DNA from: an uncultured Pelagibacteraceae bacterium
Lineage (GTDB): Bacteria > Pseudomonadota > Alphaproteobacteria > Pelagibacterales > Pelagibacteraceae
Assembly: GCA_902576815.1 (NCBI GenBank)
Contig: CACGWQ010000004.1
Span: 22,798 to 86,797 of the forward strand
Length of the DNA: 64,000 nt
Direction of reading: 5' to 3'
How positions within the stretch are numbered: position 1 is the stretch's first letter; each line of letters opens with the position of its first letter. The translations under genes were made by a program, and so were the position numbers. Below the pieces are notes generated by a model that saw nothing but the letters and a program-made list of their open reading frames with translations, was not told the DNA's origin and did not search any database. Shown piece by piece: positions 28,674 to 35,984 of this stretch.

Positions 28674-29147
28674 ATGGATAATAAAGGGTTTACATTAATT
28701 GAGTTATTGGTTGTAGTTTCGATCATTGGTATATTAGCTGCGGTAGGAGTAGTTGCTTACAGTGGATATACAGAGAGTGCAAAAAAAAAAATTTGTCAGG
28801 ATAATCACAGCAAAATTGTGAAAGCAATCATAGAAAAAAAAGCATTTTGTGAATTTGAAAATACCATAAAACTCAGGCAGTGGTATAGTGGACATAAACA
28901 GGGATCTGAATATAATTTTAAATGTTCTAATAGTTTTGAAAGTTTAGCTCAAAATGTTGGTATTGATATGACAAATTATCTTAAAAATGTTTATAGCCCT
29001 AAGGATCATTGGGGTTATTCTTGGATGGGTAACAGCGGAACTCCTACGACAAATGGCCAATCTTTTTATTACACCAATAATAATTCTATTAGAATTAGAA
29101 CATTATGCAATAACGAGGTCACTGAAACAACTATAAATGGCAATTAA
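28674..29147 (+). CDS. Type IV prepilin-like protein within the his operon
   Basis: This 157-aa protein begins MDNKGFTLIELLVVVSIIGILAAV, a textbook prepilin peptidase site (cleavage after G5, F1, E5 in the mature protein) and N-terminal helix. The C-terminal part has four to five Cys (KKICQDN, AFCEFEN, NFKCSNS, TLCNNE) and a Gly/Asn-rich tail, resembling a minor or major pilin head. It lies 2 bp after hisH and shares TAATG with hisA, so it is co-transcribed with histidine genes. No pilus assembly genes are in the window. Confidence 0.85.
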   Translation: MDNKGFTLIELLVVVSIIGILAAVGVVAYSGYTESAKKKICQDNHSKIVKAIIEKKAFCEFENTIKLRQWYSGHKQGSEYNFKCSNSFESLAQNVGIDMTNYLKNVYSPKDHWGYSWMGNSGTPTTNGQSFYYTNNNSIRIRTLCNNEVTETTINGN

Positions 29148-29866
29148 TGAAAATATTTCCAGCAATTGATATTAAAGATAAAAAGTGCGTTAGGTTAATT
29201 AAAGGAGATTTTGAAAATAAAACTGAATATGAAATGTCACCAGTCGAACAAGCGGGAAAATATGAAGAAAGAGGTTTTAAAAATTTGCATATAGTTGATT
29301 TGGATGGTGCATTAACTGGGGAGCCAATTAATACTGATATTATTCAAGATATTATTGGAAAATTTGACCTTAAAATAGAAGTAGGAGGTGGTGTAAGAAA
29401 TTTTGAGACTATTCAAAAATACATTGATGCTGGTGTTGAAAAAGTAATTTTGGGTAGTGCTGCTATAAAAGATAGAAGATTTTTAGAGGAAGCTTGTAAT
29501 AAATTTCAAAACCAAATTGCACTAGGTTTGGATGCAAAAGATGGTCATCTTGCTATTTCTGGCTGGACTGAAGAGTCGGATAAATTAACAACAGAATATT
29601 TAAAAAAAGTAAATGATTACGGAGTTAGTAGGATCATTTATACAGATATAAATAGAGATGGAACCAAGCAAACTCCAAATTTTGAGGAAACTCAAAAAGT
29701 GGCAGATATTTCAAATTGTCCAGTAGTTATATCTGGTGGTGTTTCGTCAATTAATGACATTAAAAAAGCTAAAAATTTAAATAATATTGAAGGTGTTATA
29801 GTCGGAAAAGCTATATACGATGGTGACATAAAGTTAGACGAGCTTGTAAAAGAAATAGATGCTTAA
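29147..29866 (+). CDS. hisA: ProFAR isomerase HisA
   Basis: This 239-aa TIM barrel isomerises ProFAR to PRFAR. It starts [19 protein letters not shown], with the N-terminal catalytic Asp, and has [21 protein letters not shown] and the C-terminal [10 protein letters not shown] with the second catalytic Asp. [13 protein letters not shown] and [10 protein letters not shown] bind phosphate. It overlaps hisF by 8 nt. Confidence 0.97.
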   Translation: MKIFPAIDIKDKKCVRLIKGDFENKTEYEMSPVEQAGKYEERGFKNLHIVDLDGALTGEPINTDIIQDIIGKFDLKIEVGGGVRNFETIQKYIDAGVEKVILGSAAIKDRRFLEEACNKFQNQIALGLDAKDGHLAISGWTEESDKLTTEYLKKVNDYGVSRIIYTDINRDGTKQTPNFEETQKVADISNCPVVISGGVSSINDIKKAKNLNNIEGVIVGKAIYDGDIKLDELVKEIDA

Positions 29867-30611
29867 AAATAGAATTATACCTTGTTTAGATGTTAAAAAT
29901 GGTCGTGTTGTAAAAGGTATTAATTTTGTAGATCTGAAAGATGCTGGAGATCCTGTGGAACAAGCAAAAATTTATAGCGATGGCGGTGCAGATGAAATTT
30001 GCTTTTTAGACATCACAGCTTCAAATGAAAATAGAGACACTATTTATGAAGTAGTAGAGAAAACTTCTAAGAAATGTTTTGTTCCTTTAACAGTAGGTGG
30101 TGGTGTTAGAAGTATTGATGATATTAATAAATTGCTTAATTGTGGGGCTGATAAAGTATCAATCAATACAGCAGCTGTTCAAAATTCAAAAGTAGTTGAG
30201 GATAGTTCTAGAAAATTTGGATCACAGTGCATTGTTGTTGCAATTGATGCAAAGAGAAAAGACGATGGATGGGAAATCTTTACCCATGGGGGAAGAAATC
30301 CAACTGGCATAAATGCGTTAGTATTTGCATCAAAAATGGAAAAATGTGGTGCTGGCGAGTTATTAGTGACCTCTATGGATAAGGATGGAACTCAGTCTGG
30401 ATATGACATTGAGTTAATGCAAAAGATATCATCAATGGTCAATATTCCAGTTATTGCATCAGGTGGAGTTGGTACATTAGATCATTTAGTAGATGGAATA
30501 AAATCAGGTGCTAGCGCTGTTTTAGCTGCATCTATATTTCACTATGGTACTTATTCAGTAAATGAAGCAAAGCAATATTTGGCTTCAAAAGATATACCTG
30601 TTAGGATTTAG
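29859..30611 (+). CDS. hisF: Imidazole glycerol phosphate synthase cyclase subunit HisF
   Basis: This 250-aa TIM barrel joins HisH-derived ammonia to [61 protein letters not shown] with a catalytic Asp, and [12 protein letters not shown] are all present. Length is normal. HisE follows after 1 bp. Confidence 0.97.
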   Translation: MLKNRIIPCLDVKNGRVVKGINFVDLKDAGDPVEQAKIYSDGGADEICFLDITASNENRDTIYEVVEKTSKKCFVPLTVGGGVRSIDDINKLLNCGADKVSINTAAVQNSKVVEDSSRKFGSQCIVVAIDAKRKDDGWEIFTHGGRNPTGINALVFASKMEKCGAGELLVTSMDKDGTQSGYDIELMQKISSMVNIPVIASGGVGTLDHLVDGIKSGASAVLAASIFHYGTYSVNEAKQYLASKDIPVRI

Positions 30612-30612
30612 T

Positions 30613-30885
30613 ATGTTAAAGATTTTAGAAGATCTCGTTAGCCTTGCAAGAGAGCGAAAAAGCAATCCTGTTGAAGGATCATACACTAATAAGCTCCTAG
30701 AAGATCAATTTTTAGCGAAAGAAAAGTTATTAGAAGAAATAAATGAATTAATAGAAGCTGTAAAGCAAGACTCAAACAAAATTCATGAAGCAGCAGATGT
30801 TTTATATCACTTAATTATGTATCTTGAAAAAAGCGGTATAAAAATTGAAGAAGTAATGGAAGAACTGAATAGTCGAAAGAAATAA
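30613..30885 (+). CDS. hisE: Phosphoribosyl-ATP pyrophosphatase HisE
   Basis: This 90-aa MazG-like enzyme removes PPi from PR-ATP, the second step of histidine synthesis. The EExxE/ExxD metal motifs are seen as KLLEEINELIEAV and HEAADVLYHLIMYL. The track ORF starts at 30562 inside hisF, but the ATG at 30613 gives the family N-terminus MLKILEDLVSLARER. It is a stand-alone HisE, not fused to HisI. Confidence 0.93.
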   Translation: MLKILEDLVSLARERKSNPVEGSYTNKLLEDQFLAKEKLLEEINELIEAVKQDSNKIHEAADVLYHLIMYLEKSGIKIEEVMEELNSRKK

Positions 30886-30887
30886 TT

Positions 30888-31031
30888 ATGATGCAAGGTT
30901 ATATAAATTGGGAAAAAAGGCAAATTCAGTGGTGGAAGAAAAAACTTGGAGTATCCGGGCACGAACTTGCTTGGATATCTTTCATTAAGGGAATTTTAGT
31001 AGGATTATTAGTTTACCATTTCTTTTTTTAA
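30888..31031 (+). CDS. 47-aa small membrane protein at the end of the his operon (not in ORF track)
   Basis: The ORF begins ATG ATG CAA two bases after the hisE stop and encodes MMQGYINWEKRQIQWWKKK, then a linker and a C-terminal hydrophobic helix WISFIKGILVGLLVYHFFF. It looks like a basic, Trp-rich amphipathic head with a single C-terminal anchor. I do not recognise a family. The tight spacing and clean helix argue that it is real; conservation would decide. Confidence 0.6.
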   Translation: MMQGYINWEKRQIQWWKKKLGVSGHELAWISFIKGILVGLLVYHFFF

Positions 31032-31079
31032 ACATTATTAAGACTAATTAATAACAATTAAATTTATAAAAAAAATAAT

Positions 31080-31448
31080 ATGAGATTATTGTTAATTTTT
31101 CTTATATTCCCAACGTTACTTTATGCAGACCAAGGAGTGAATATTTCATGTGTTAACATGAAAAATTTATTAGAAAAAAATCCAAGAACACATAAGTTTA
31201 AATTTGATGTGGTGACATTCCAGTATTTTGACCAAAATAAAAATTCATTTGTAGAAGTAGCTAATAAGAATATGATCATCAAAGAAGATTTCTTCGCAGC
31301 AAGGTTTCCAGAATATGAATTAGGTTTTCAAATTAATGTATTTGAAGATGATAAAAAGCCTATTATGTCTATGTCAAAATACGATTATAGAAATAATATA
31401 TTCTTAGAACATTATATTTGTGATGTTCAAGTTGCTAATATAAATTAA
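31080..31448 (+). CDS. Small exported protein of unknown function
   Basis: This 122-aa protein has a signal peptide (MRLLLIFLIFPTLLYA before DQGVN). The mature part of about 106 aa is mixed alpha/beta with two Cys (NISCVN near the N-terminus and YICDVQ near the end), which could form a disulfide in the periplasm. No family is recognised. It lies 48 bp after the small membrane ORF and may be the last gene of that transcript. The promoter of the next ORF lies within its last codons. Confidence 0.7.
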   Translation: MRLLLIFLIFPTLLYADQGVNISCVNMKNLLEKNPRTHKFKFDVVTFQYFDQNKNSFVEVANKNMIIKEDFFAARFPEYELGFQINVFEDDKKPIMSMSKYDYRNNIFLEHYICDVQVANIN

Positions 31449-31460
31449 ATTATATATAAT
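31432..31460 (+). promoter_or_regulatory. Sigma-70-type promoter for the 50-aa ORF
   Basis: TTGCTA (31432-31437), 17 bp, then a perfect TATAAT (31455-31460). The expected start near 31467 gives a leader of about 60 nt before the ATG at 31528. The -35 lies in the last codons of the upstream gene. Confidence 0.65.
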
Positions 31461-31499
31461 ATCATTGTCCTGATTTAGAAAATAACTCTACTTGCTGGG

Positions 31500-31524
31500 A
31501 CTTTAAACATAATGCTAAAGGAGG
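31500..31524 (+). promoter_or_regulatory. Leader hairpin overlapping a strong Shine-Dalgarno
   Basis: CTTTA and TAAAG can pair around a 10-nt loop, and the right arm includes the first bases of AAAGGAGG (31517-31524), the strongest SD seen in the window. This could gate translation of the 50-aa ORF. The stem is short, so a regulatory role is speculative. Confidence 0.35.
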
Positions 31525-31527
31525 CAA

Positions 31528-31680
31528 ATGAAACTAATAATACAATCAATCAAAAACTATTTTAAATCTAAAAAGGATAGAGGATTAGAACCTGTATTCT
31601 TTGAAAAAATAGGAGATCAAAAAACATCAAGAGATAAGATGAAAAAAAATTTAATTAAAGCATTAGAAAAGAATGGTTAG
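31528..31680 (+). CDS. 50-aa basic small protein (not in ORF track)
   Basis: The ORF encodes MKLIIQSIKNYFKSKKDRG, then LEPVFFEKIGDQKTSRDK and a helical Lys-rich C-terminus. It has a promoter with perfect -10, a 60-nt leader and a near-perfect SD four bases before the ATG, which is unusual among the genes here. No signal peptide or membrane helix is seen. I do not recognise a family. The strong expression signals argue for a real, possibly abundant small protein. Confidence 0.6.
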   Translation: MKLIIQSIKNYFKSKKDRGLEPVFFEKIGDQKTSRDKMKKNLIKALEKNG

Positions 31681-31719
31681 ACAATAAAAAAATAATTTAC
31701 AATTTACCAGATAACCATG

Positions 31720-31748
31720 TTGAGAATATTGGAAATAGCTTATATAAC
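31720..31748 (+). promoter_or_regulatory. Candidate promoter for the autotransporter-like gene
   Basis: TTGAGA (31720-31725), 17 bp, TATAAC (31743-31748). It lies in the 191-bp gap between the 50-aa ORF and the 895-aa gene and would give a leader of roughly 115 nt. The rest of the gap is AT-rich with no clear structure. Confidence 0.5.
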
Positions 31749-31871
31749 GATTTAAATTTAATCATTTTCCCTCTCTTTTTTAATAATATATCTTATTATT
31801 TATGTTGATTTTAACAATGAAAAATTTCTTCAAATTCCATTAATATTAAATTAAATTTTAAGAAACAAAAA

Positions 31872-34559
31872 ATGAAATTGAATCTTATCATAACAACAAA
31901 ATTTTTATTCGCTATATTAATAACAATTTTTATTACAAATTCTGCAAAAGCTGGGCCTTGTTTAACAACGATTGCAAGTGCATCAACAAACCAGTTAGCA
32001 TGTGCAGATGATGATATTTTAAATGTTACTTCTGCTGGTTCTATTACTTACAATGACCATAAGGCGGTTGATCTAGAGGATGAAACTGGAGTTCAGATTA
32101 CAAATGATGGAACAATTGAAACAGAAAATGGAACTAATAAACAAAAAGCAATTCACGCTGAATCATCTTTAAATACAACAATAACTAATAATGGAACTAT
32201 CAACTCAGACAATAATGAAGGGATTTATATAGATTACGCAGAAAATATAACAATTACAAACAATGCAAGTGCCACTATTAGCGCTGAAGCAGGAAATGCG
32301 ATTGAGGGTCGAAATGTTGGTTGGTGTGACAAGGCTGGTAATAATGAAAATTGTCAATCTAGTTTATCATCTTCGGGCTCTACTGCAGTTGGGCTAATAT
32401 TGCATAATCACGGTATGATTAGTGCAACACAAGGAACAATTTTGTTAGGCACTGGAGGAGGAGGTTCACCACGAAGTCGAGGTGTTAAAATTTATAACTA
32501 TGATGGAGGAACAATTAAATCTACATCAGGTAATTCCCCAATTGTTGCAAAATATCTTACAGATAGTGAAATTATAAGTTATGAGGGAGCAACAATAGAG
32601 AGTGCAGGTAGATATGGTATACTAGCTGAAAATGGATCAAATATTACAATAGATAATCGCGGGACAATAACCTCAGATAGAAATACTATTTATTGTAGAG
32701 AGTGTTCCGGAGTTACATTTACAAATTCAGGAACGATTAGCTCATCAAATACAGGCACTAATACAGGCACAGTTCTTATTGATAGACAGGGAGACAGTGA
32801 CGACGCTCATACGATTACTAATAGTGGCACTATTGAATCAGCTTTCGGAGCAGCAATACAAGTAGCTAGAAACACTGGTGGAACAACTATCAACAATACC
32901 GGGACAATAACATCATCAACAGGTGCTATTGGAGCTGGCAGAACAAAGAACCTCACTATTAATAATCATGGAACGATTACATCAACAGGTGAGAATAATA
33001 CAGGTCACTTTGGAATTGGATTTGGCAATGACTCTACAACTATAGAAGCTGGTGAAAATGTAGTTCTAAATAATTTTGGAACAATTAGCGCAATTAATGG
33101 TAATGCAGATGGAATTAAAATTGGAGATTATCACGCCAATAAAAACTTTAATGGCTTAACGATTAATAATTCAGGAACTATCTCAGGAGGCGACAATTCT
33201 ATTGTAATGGCAAATTCAAATAATACAGGATTAGAAATAGTTACTAAAGGTGATGGTTCTTATCTTGGTGAAATTGAATTAAATAGTACCACTACTACGA
33301 TGACATTAGATTGTAGTATTTCAAAAGATCAAAAAATAGAAATTCACAACAAAACGAATATGGTAATCACTAATAATCTTTGTGGAAATGATACATATGA
33401 AATATTAGATAGTAATAGTGATCTGGATGCAGACAACTCAGAGACAAATGGGTTTTTATATGTTTACGGTGAAGATTTAGATATTGATAGTCATAATAAA
33501 AAATATCGAACAGAAATATTTTTGTCTAATTTAAGTAGTACTTTTGACTCAGTAATTGATAATAAAGAACATTCATTTTTCAGTTCAAAAAAAAGTAGAA
33601 ATGATATTTACTCAAGTTCTGAAAATGGTGCCTCTGGGTTTTTTAAAAATTACATAAACGCAGATTACAAACCTTTTATAAGCTATTCATTACAAAATGT
33701 AGATTTTAATAACAAAGAAAAAATTAATACTGAAAATTTATATTTTGGTTTTAAGAAAGAATTTAGCTCTGAGAAATTTATTTCATCAGTAATACCTATG
33801 ATTGGTATAGTGCAAAACAATGTAACCGATATAGAAACAGAAACAAATCAAACTATCGAAAAGCAAACTATCAGTCATCTTGCTGCCATAAACTTAAAAA
33901 CAGCAAAAACTAAAAGATTTGATAACAATAAAAATTTAGTAATTGAAATAGACGGCAAATATGGGGTTCATAGATTGCCATCTTACTTATCATCATTCAC
34001 AGATGGGGATCTTTCTGTAAGTCAATCTGTTGATCAAGTATTGGCAGCTGGTTTTAAAGTAAAATATTCACACGAAAATCAAAATGGTTTCATTATAGAA
34101 CCATATTCTAAATTTTCATTAAATAAGACATTAAGCAATGATATTTCAATTATTGGAGATGGTGAAAATAAAAACGCAGTAAACATAATGGATGATGCGA
34201 TTTTAAGAAAAGTTGGTTTGAATGTTACAAAAAAAACAACAGTTATGAATTTAAACTTAAATGTTCAAAGAGAACAACAGGGAGATTTATCGGGTAACAA
34301 AGTTCATTTCTCAATTAGTAAAAAGCTTCAAAGATTGGCAAAAATTAAAAGACTCAAAGAAAGAGCTGACCCTGAATTGGAAAAACTCTTTGATCAATTA
34401 CAGTTGGTAAAAGAAAACGAGAGAATAGCTGAATTAGCTGGTAATTTAAATGAAGAAAACAGAATACTGAAAGATTTAATAATTCAATTGATTAAAGATA
34501 ATCAAAAACTTAAAACTGAGAATAATTTATTAATAAAAAACATTAAAGATTTAAATTAA
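31872..34559 (+). CDS. Autotransporter-like adhesin: beta-helix passenger, beta-barrel and C-terminal coiled coil
   Basis: This 895-aa surface protein has a signal peptide ending ITNSAKA before GPCL. From about residue 50 to 490 it carries many repeats of the form (I/T)xNxGTIxS, typical of right-handed beta-helix passengers. Residues about 570-816 look like an outer-membrane barrel: alternating strands such as KPFISYSLQNVDF, LYFGFKKEF and NGFIIEPYSKFSL, ending VHFSISKKL. Unlike classical autotransporters the chain does not stop at the barrel. About 79 more residues form a charged, heptad-like coiled coil (ENERIAELAGNLNEENRIL onwards). Closely spaced Cys pairs (WCDKAGNNENC, YCREC) occur in the passenger. 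The HIT gene follows after 3 bp. The call is from architecture; no homologue was searched. Confidence 0.72.
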   Translation: MKLNLIITTKFLFAILITIFITNSAKAGPCLTTIASASTNQLACADDDILNVTSAGSITYNDHKAVDLEDETGVQITNDGTIETENGTNKQKAIHAESSLNTTITNNGTINSDNNEGIYIDYAENITITNNASATISAEAGNAIEGRNVGWCDKAGNNENCQSSLSSSGSTAVGLILHNHGMISATQGTILLGTGGGGSPRSRGVKIYNYDGGTIKSTSGNSPIVAKYLTDSEIISYEGATIESAGRYGILAENGSNITIDNRGTITSDRNTIYCRECSGVTFTNSGTISSSNTGTNTGTVLIDRQGDSDDAHTITNSGTIESAFGAAIQVARNTGGTTINNTGTITSSTGAIGAGRTKNLTINNHGTITSTGENNTGHFGIGFGNDSTTIEAGENVVLNNFGTISAINGNADGIKIGDYHANKNFNGLTINNSGTISGGDNSIVMANSNNTGLEIVTKGDGSYLGEIELNSTTTTMTLDCSISKDQKIEIHNKTNMVITNNLCGNDTYEILDSNSDLDADNSETNGFLYVYGEDLDIDSHNKKYRTEIFLSNLSSTFDSVIDNKEHSFFSSKKSRNDIYSSSENGASGFFKNYINADYKPFISYSLQNVDFNNKEKINTENLYFGFKKEFSSEKFISSVIPMIGIVQNNVTDIETETNQTIEKQTISHLAAINLKTAKTKRFDNNKNLVIEIDGKYGVHRLPSYLSSFTDGDLSVSQSVDQVLAAGFKVKYSHENQNGFIIEPYSKFSLNKTLSNDISIIGDGENKNAVNIMDDAILRKVGLNVTKKTTVMNLNLNVQREQQGDLSGNKVHFSISKKLQRLAKIKRLKERADPELEKLFDQLQLVKENERIAELAGNLNEENRILKDLIIQLIKDNQKLKTENNLLIKNIKDLN

Positions 34560-34562
34560 ATT

Positions 34563-34928
34563 ATGGCCTATGATGATAACAATATATTTGCAAAAATTCT
34601 TCGAGGTGAAATACCTTGTAACAAAATATATGAGGATGAATTTGTATTATCATTCTACGATATAAATCCTCAAAAAAAAATTCATGCTTTGGTTATACCA
34701 AAAGGGAGATATATAGATTTAGATGATTTTAATTTAAATGCATCAGATCAAGAAATAGTTGGGTTAATGAGAGGAATAACACATGTATCAAAAAAACTTG
34801 GCATATCTTCTCAAGAAGGAAAGGGATATAGAGCGTTGGCTAACATAAGTGAATTTGGTGGGCAAGAAGTTCCTCACTTACATTTTCATTTATTTGGTGG
34901 TGAAATAGTTGGAAAAATGGTTTCGTGA
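34563..34928 (+). CDS. HIT-family nucleotide-binding protein (HinT-like)
   Basis: This 121-aa HIT protein carries the histidine triad HLHFHLFGG near residue 107, preceded by GGQEVP. The N-terminus NNIFAKILRGEIPCNKIYED and ALVIPKGRYIDLDDF match HinT. Family members hydrolyse AMP-lysine-type phosphoramidates. The stop overlaps the GTG start of the next gene (GTGA). Confidence 0.93.
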   Translation: MAYDDNNIFAKILRGEIPCNKIYEDEFVLSFYDINPQKKIHALVIPKGRYIDLDDFNLNASDQEIVGLMRGITHVSKKLGISSQEGKGYRALANISEFGGQEVPHLHFHLFGGEIVGKMVS

Positions 34929-35437
34929 TAACTAAAGTTCAAAGAAAATACTTGGAAATAAATGCTTTAAATGACATTAATGTTTCTGATAAGCCGAATC
35001 CAAGTTGCAAAATTGAGGCAAGAATACCACCAGATTTTCAAATAAATAAGTTTTTTTATAAACAAATTGGAAAAAATTATAGATGGATCGACAGACTTGT
35101 CTGGAATGATTTAAGATGGATTAATTATACTAATAATAAGAATCTAGAAACTTACGTTTTAAGTGATAATTCAAATTTGATTGGTTTTTTTGAATTAATT
35201 TTTCATCCAGATGAAAAAAAATGTGAAATTGCTTATTTTGGTATTCTAGATCAATATATAGGTAAAAAATATGGTGGCTACTTACTTTCTGAAGCCTTGA
35301 AGCTTGGATTTAGGAAAAATACAAATAAAGTTTGGCTTCATACATGTACACTAGATCATAAAAATGCTTTAAAAAACTATATTAAAAGAGGTATGAAAAT
35401 TTTTAGATCTGAAACAATTAACGTTGATATTAGTTAA
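34925..35437 (+). CDS. GNAT-family N-acetyltransferase
   Basis: This 170-aa protein shows a GNAT fold: LIGFFELIFHPDEKKCEIAYFGILDQYIGKKYGGYLLSEAL spans beta4 and the acetyl-CoA loop (GKKYGG in the Q/RxxGxG/A position). WLHTCTLDHKNALKNYIKRGMKIF is the C-terminal part with the N-Y-x-x-x-G pattern. The substrate is unknown. Translation starts with GTG at 34925. The stop overlaps the convergent lolA stop by 8 nt. Confidence 0.82.
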   Translation: MITKVQRKYLEINALNDINVSDKPNPSCKIEARIPPDFQINKFFYKQIGKNYRWIDRLVWNDLRWINYTNNKNLETYVLSDNSNLIGFFELIFHPDEKKCEIAYFGILDQYIGKKYGGYLLSEALKLGFRKNTNKVWLHTCTLDHKNALKNYIKRGMKIFRSETINVDIS

Positions 35438-35984
35438 GATATTTTTGAACAATAAATATTTTCTCATCTATCATTAAATTAGTTTGGACATCAAACAATT
35501 TGGTTTCAACTTTGTTTTGATAAATATCTAATGTTGTCCAACCAATTATATCATAATTGTTCTTATCAAAATATATTGTAATTTTATTTTTTTCTTGCGT
35601 TATATCAAAATAAAAAGTTTCGTTATTTTCCTCTACCTTTTCTATTTCATCTAGCTTTTTTAATAAAAAGTTCTTATCCAATATTAAGTTTAGTGGGGTA
35701 TCTTTAATTTTATAATTTAAATAGTTTCTAATTTTTTTACTATTTATAATTAAAGAATTACCATTAGAAACAATTATTTTTTCATATAAATCATTATATT
35801 TACAAAAAATCTTTTTTGGATAAGAAATTTTACATTCACCTTCTTCCATCTTTTTATTTATTTTTTGCGTAAATTTAAAATATACATTATTTGTTTCTTT
35901 TAATTTTAATTTCAAATCATCTTTGATATTTGCATATAGATTGAAGGGATATAAAATTAAAAATAGAATAAAGAAATATCTCAT
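35430..35984 (-). CDS. lolA: Outer-membrane lipoprotein carrier protein LolA
   Basis: This 184-aa periplasmic protein has a signal peptide (MRYFFILFLILYPFNLYA). The mature part shows FKFTQKI-like VYFKFTQKINKKMEEGECKISYPKKIFCKY, then a LolA-type half-barrel with GWTTLDIYQNKVETKLFDVQTN near the end. It would shuttle lipoproteins from LolCDE to the outer membrane. It sits directly after ftsK (1-nt overlap), a common alphaproteobacterial pair. Confidence 0.87.
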   Translation of the reverse strand: MRYFFILFLILYPFNLYANIKDDLKLKLKETNNVYFKFTQKINKKMEEGECKISYPKKIFCKYNDLYEKIIVSNGNSLIINSKKIRNYLNYKIKDTPLNLILDKNFLLKKLDEIEKVEENNETFYFDITQEKNKITIYFDKNNYDIIGWTTLDIYQNKVETKLFDVQTNLMIDEKIFIVQKYLN

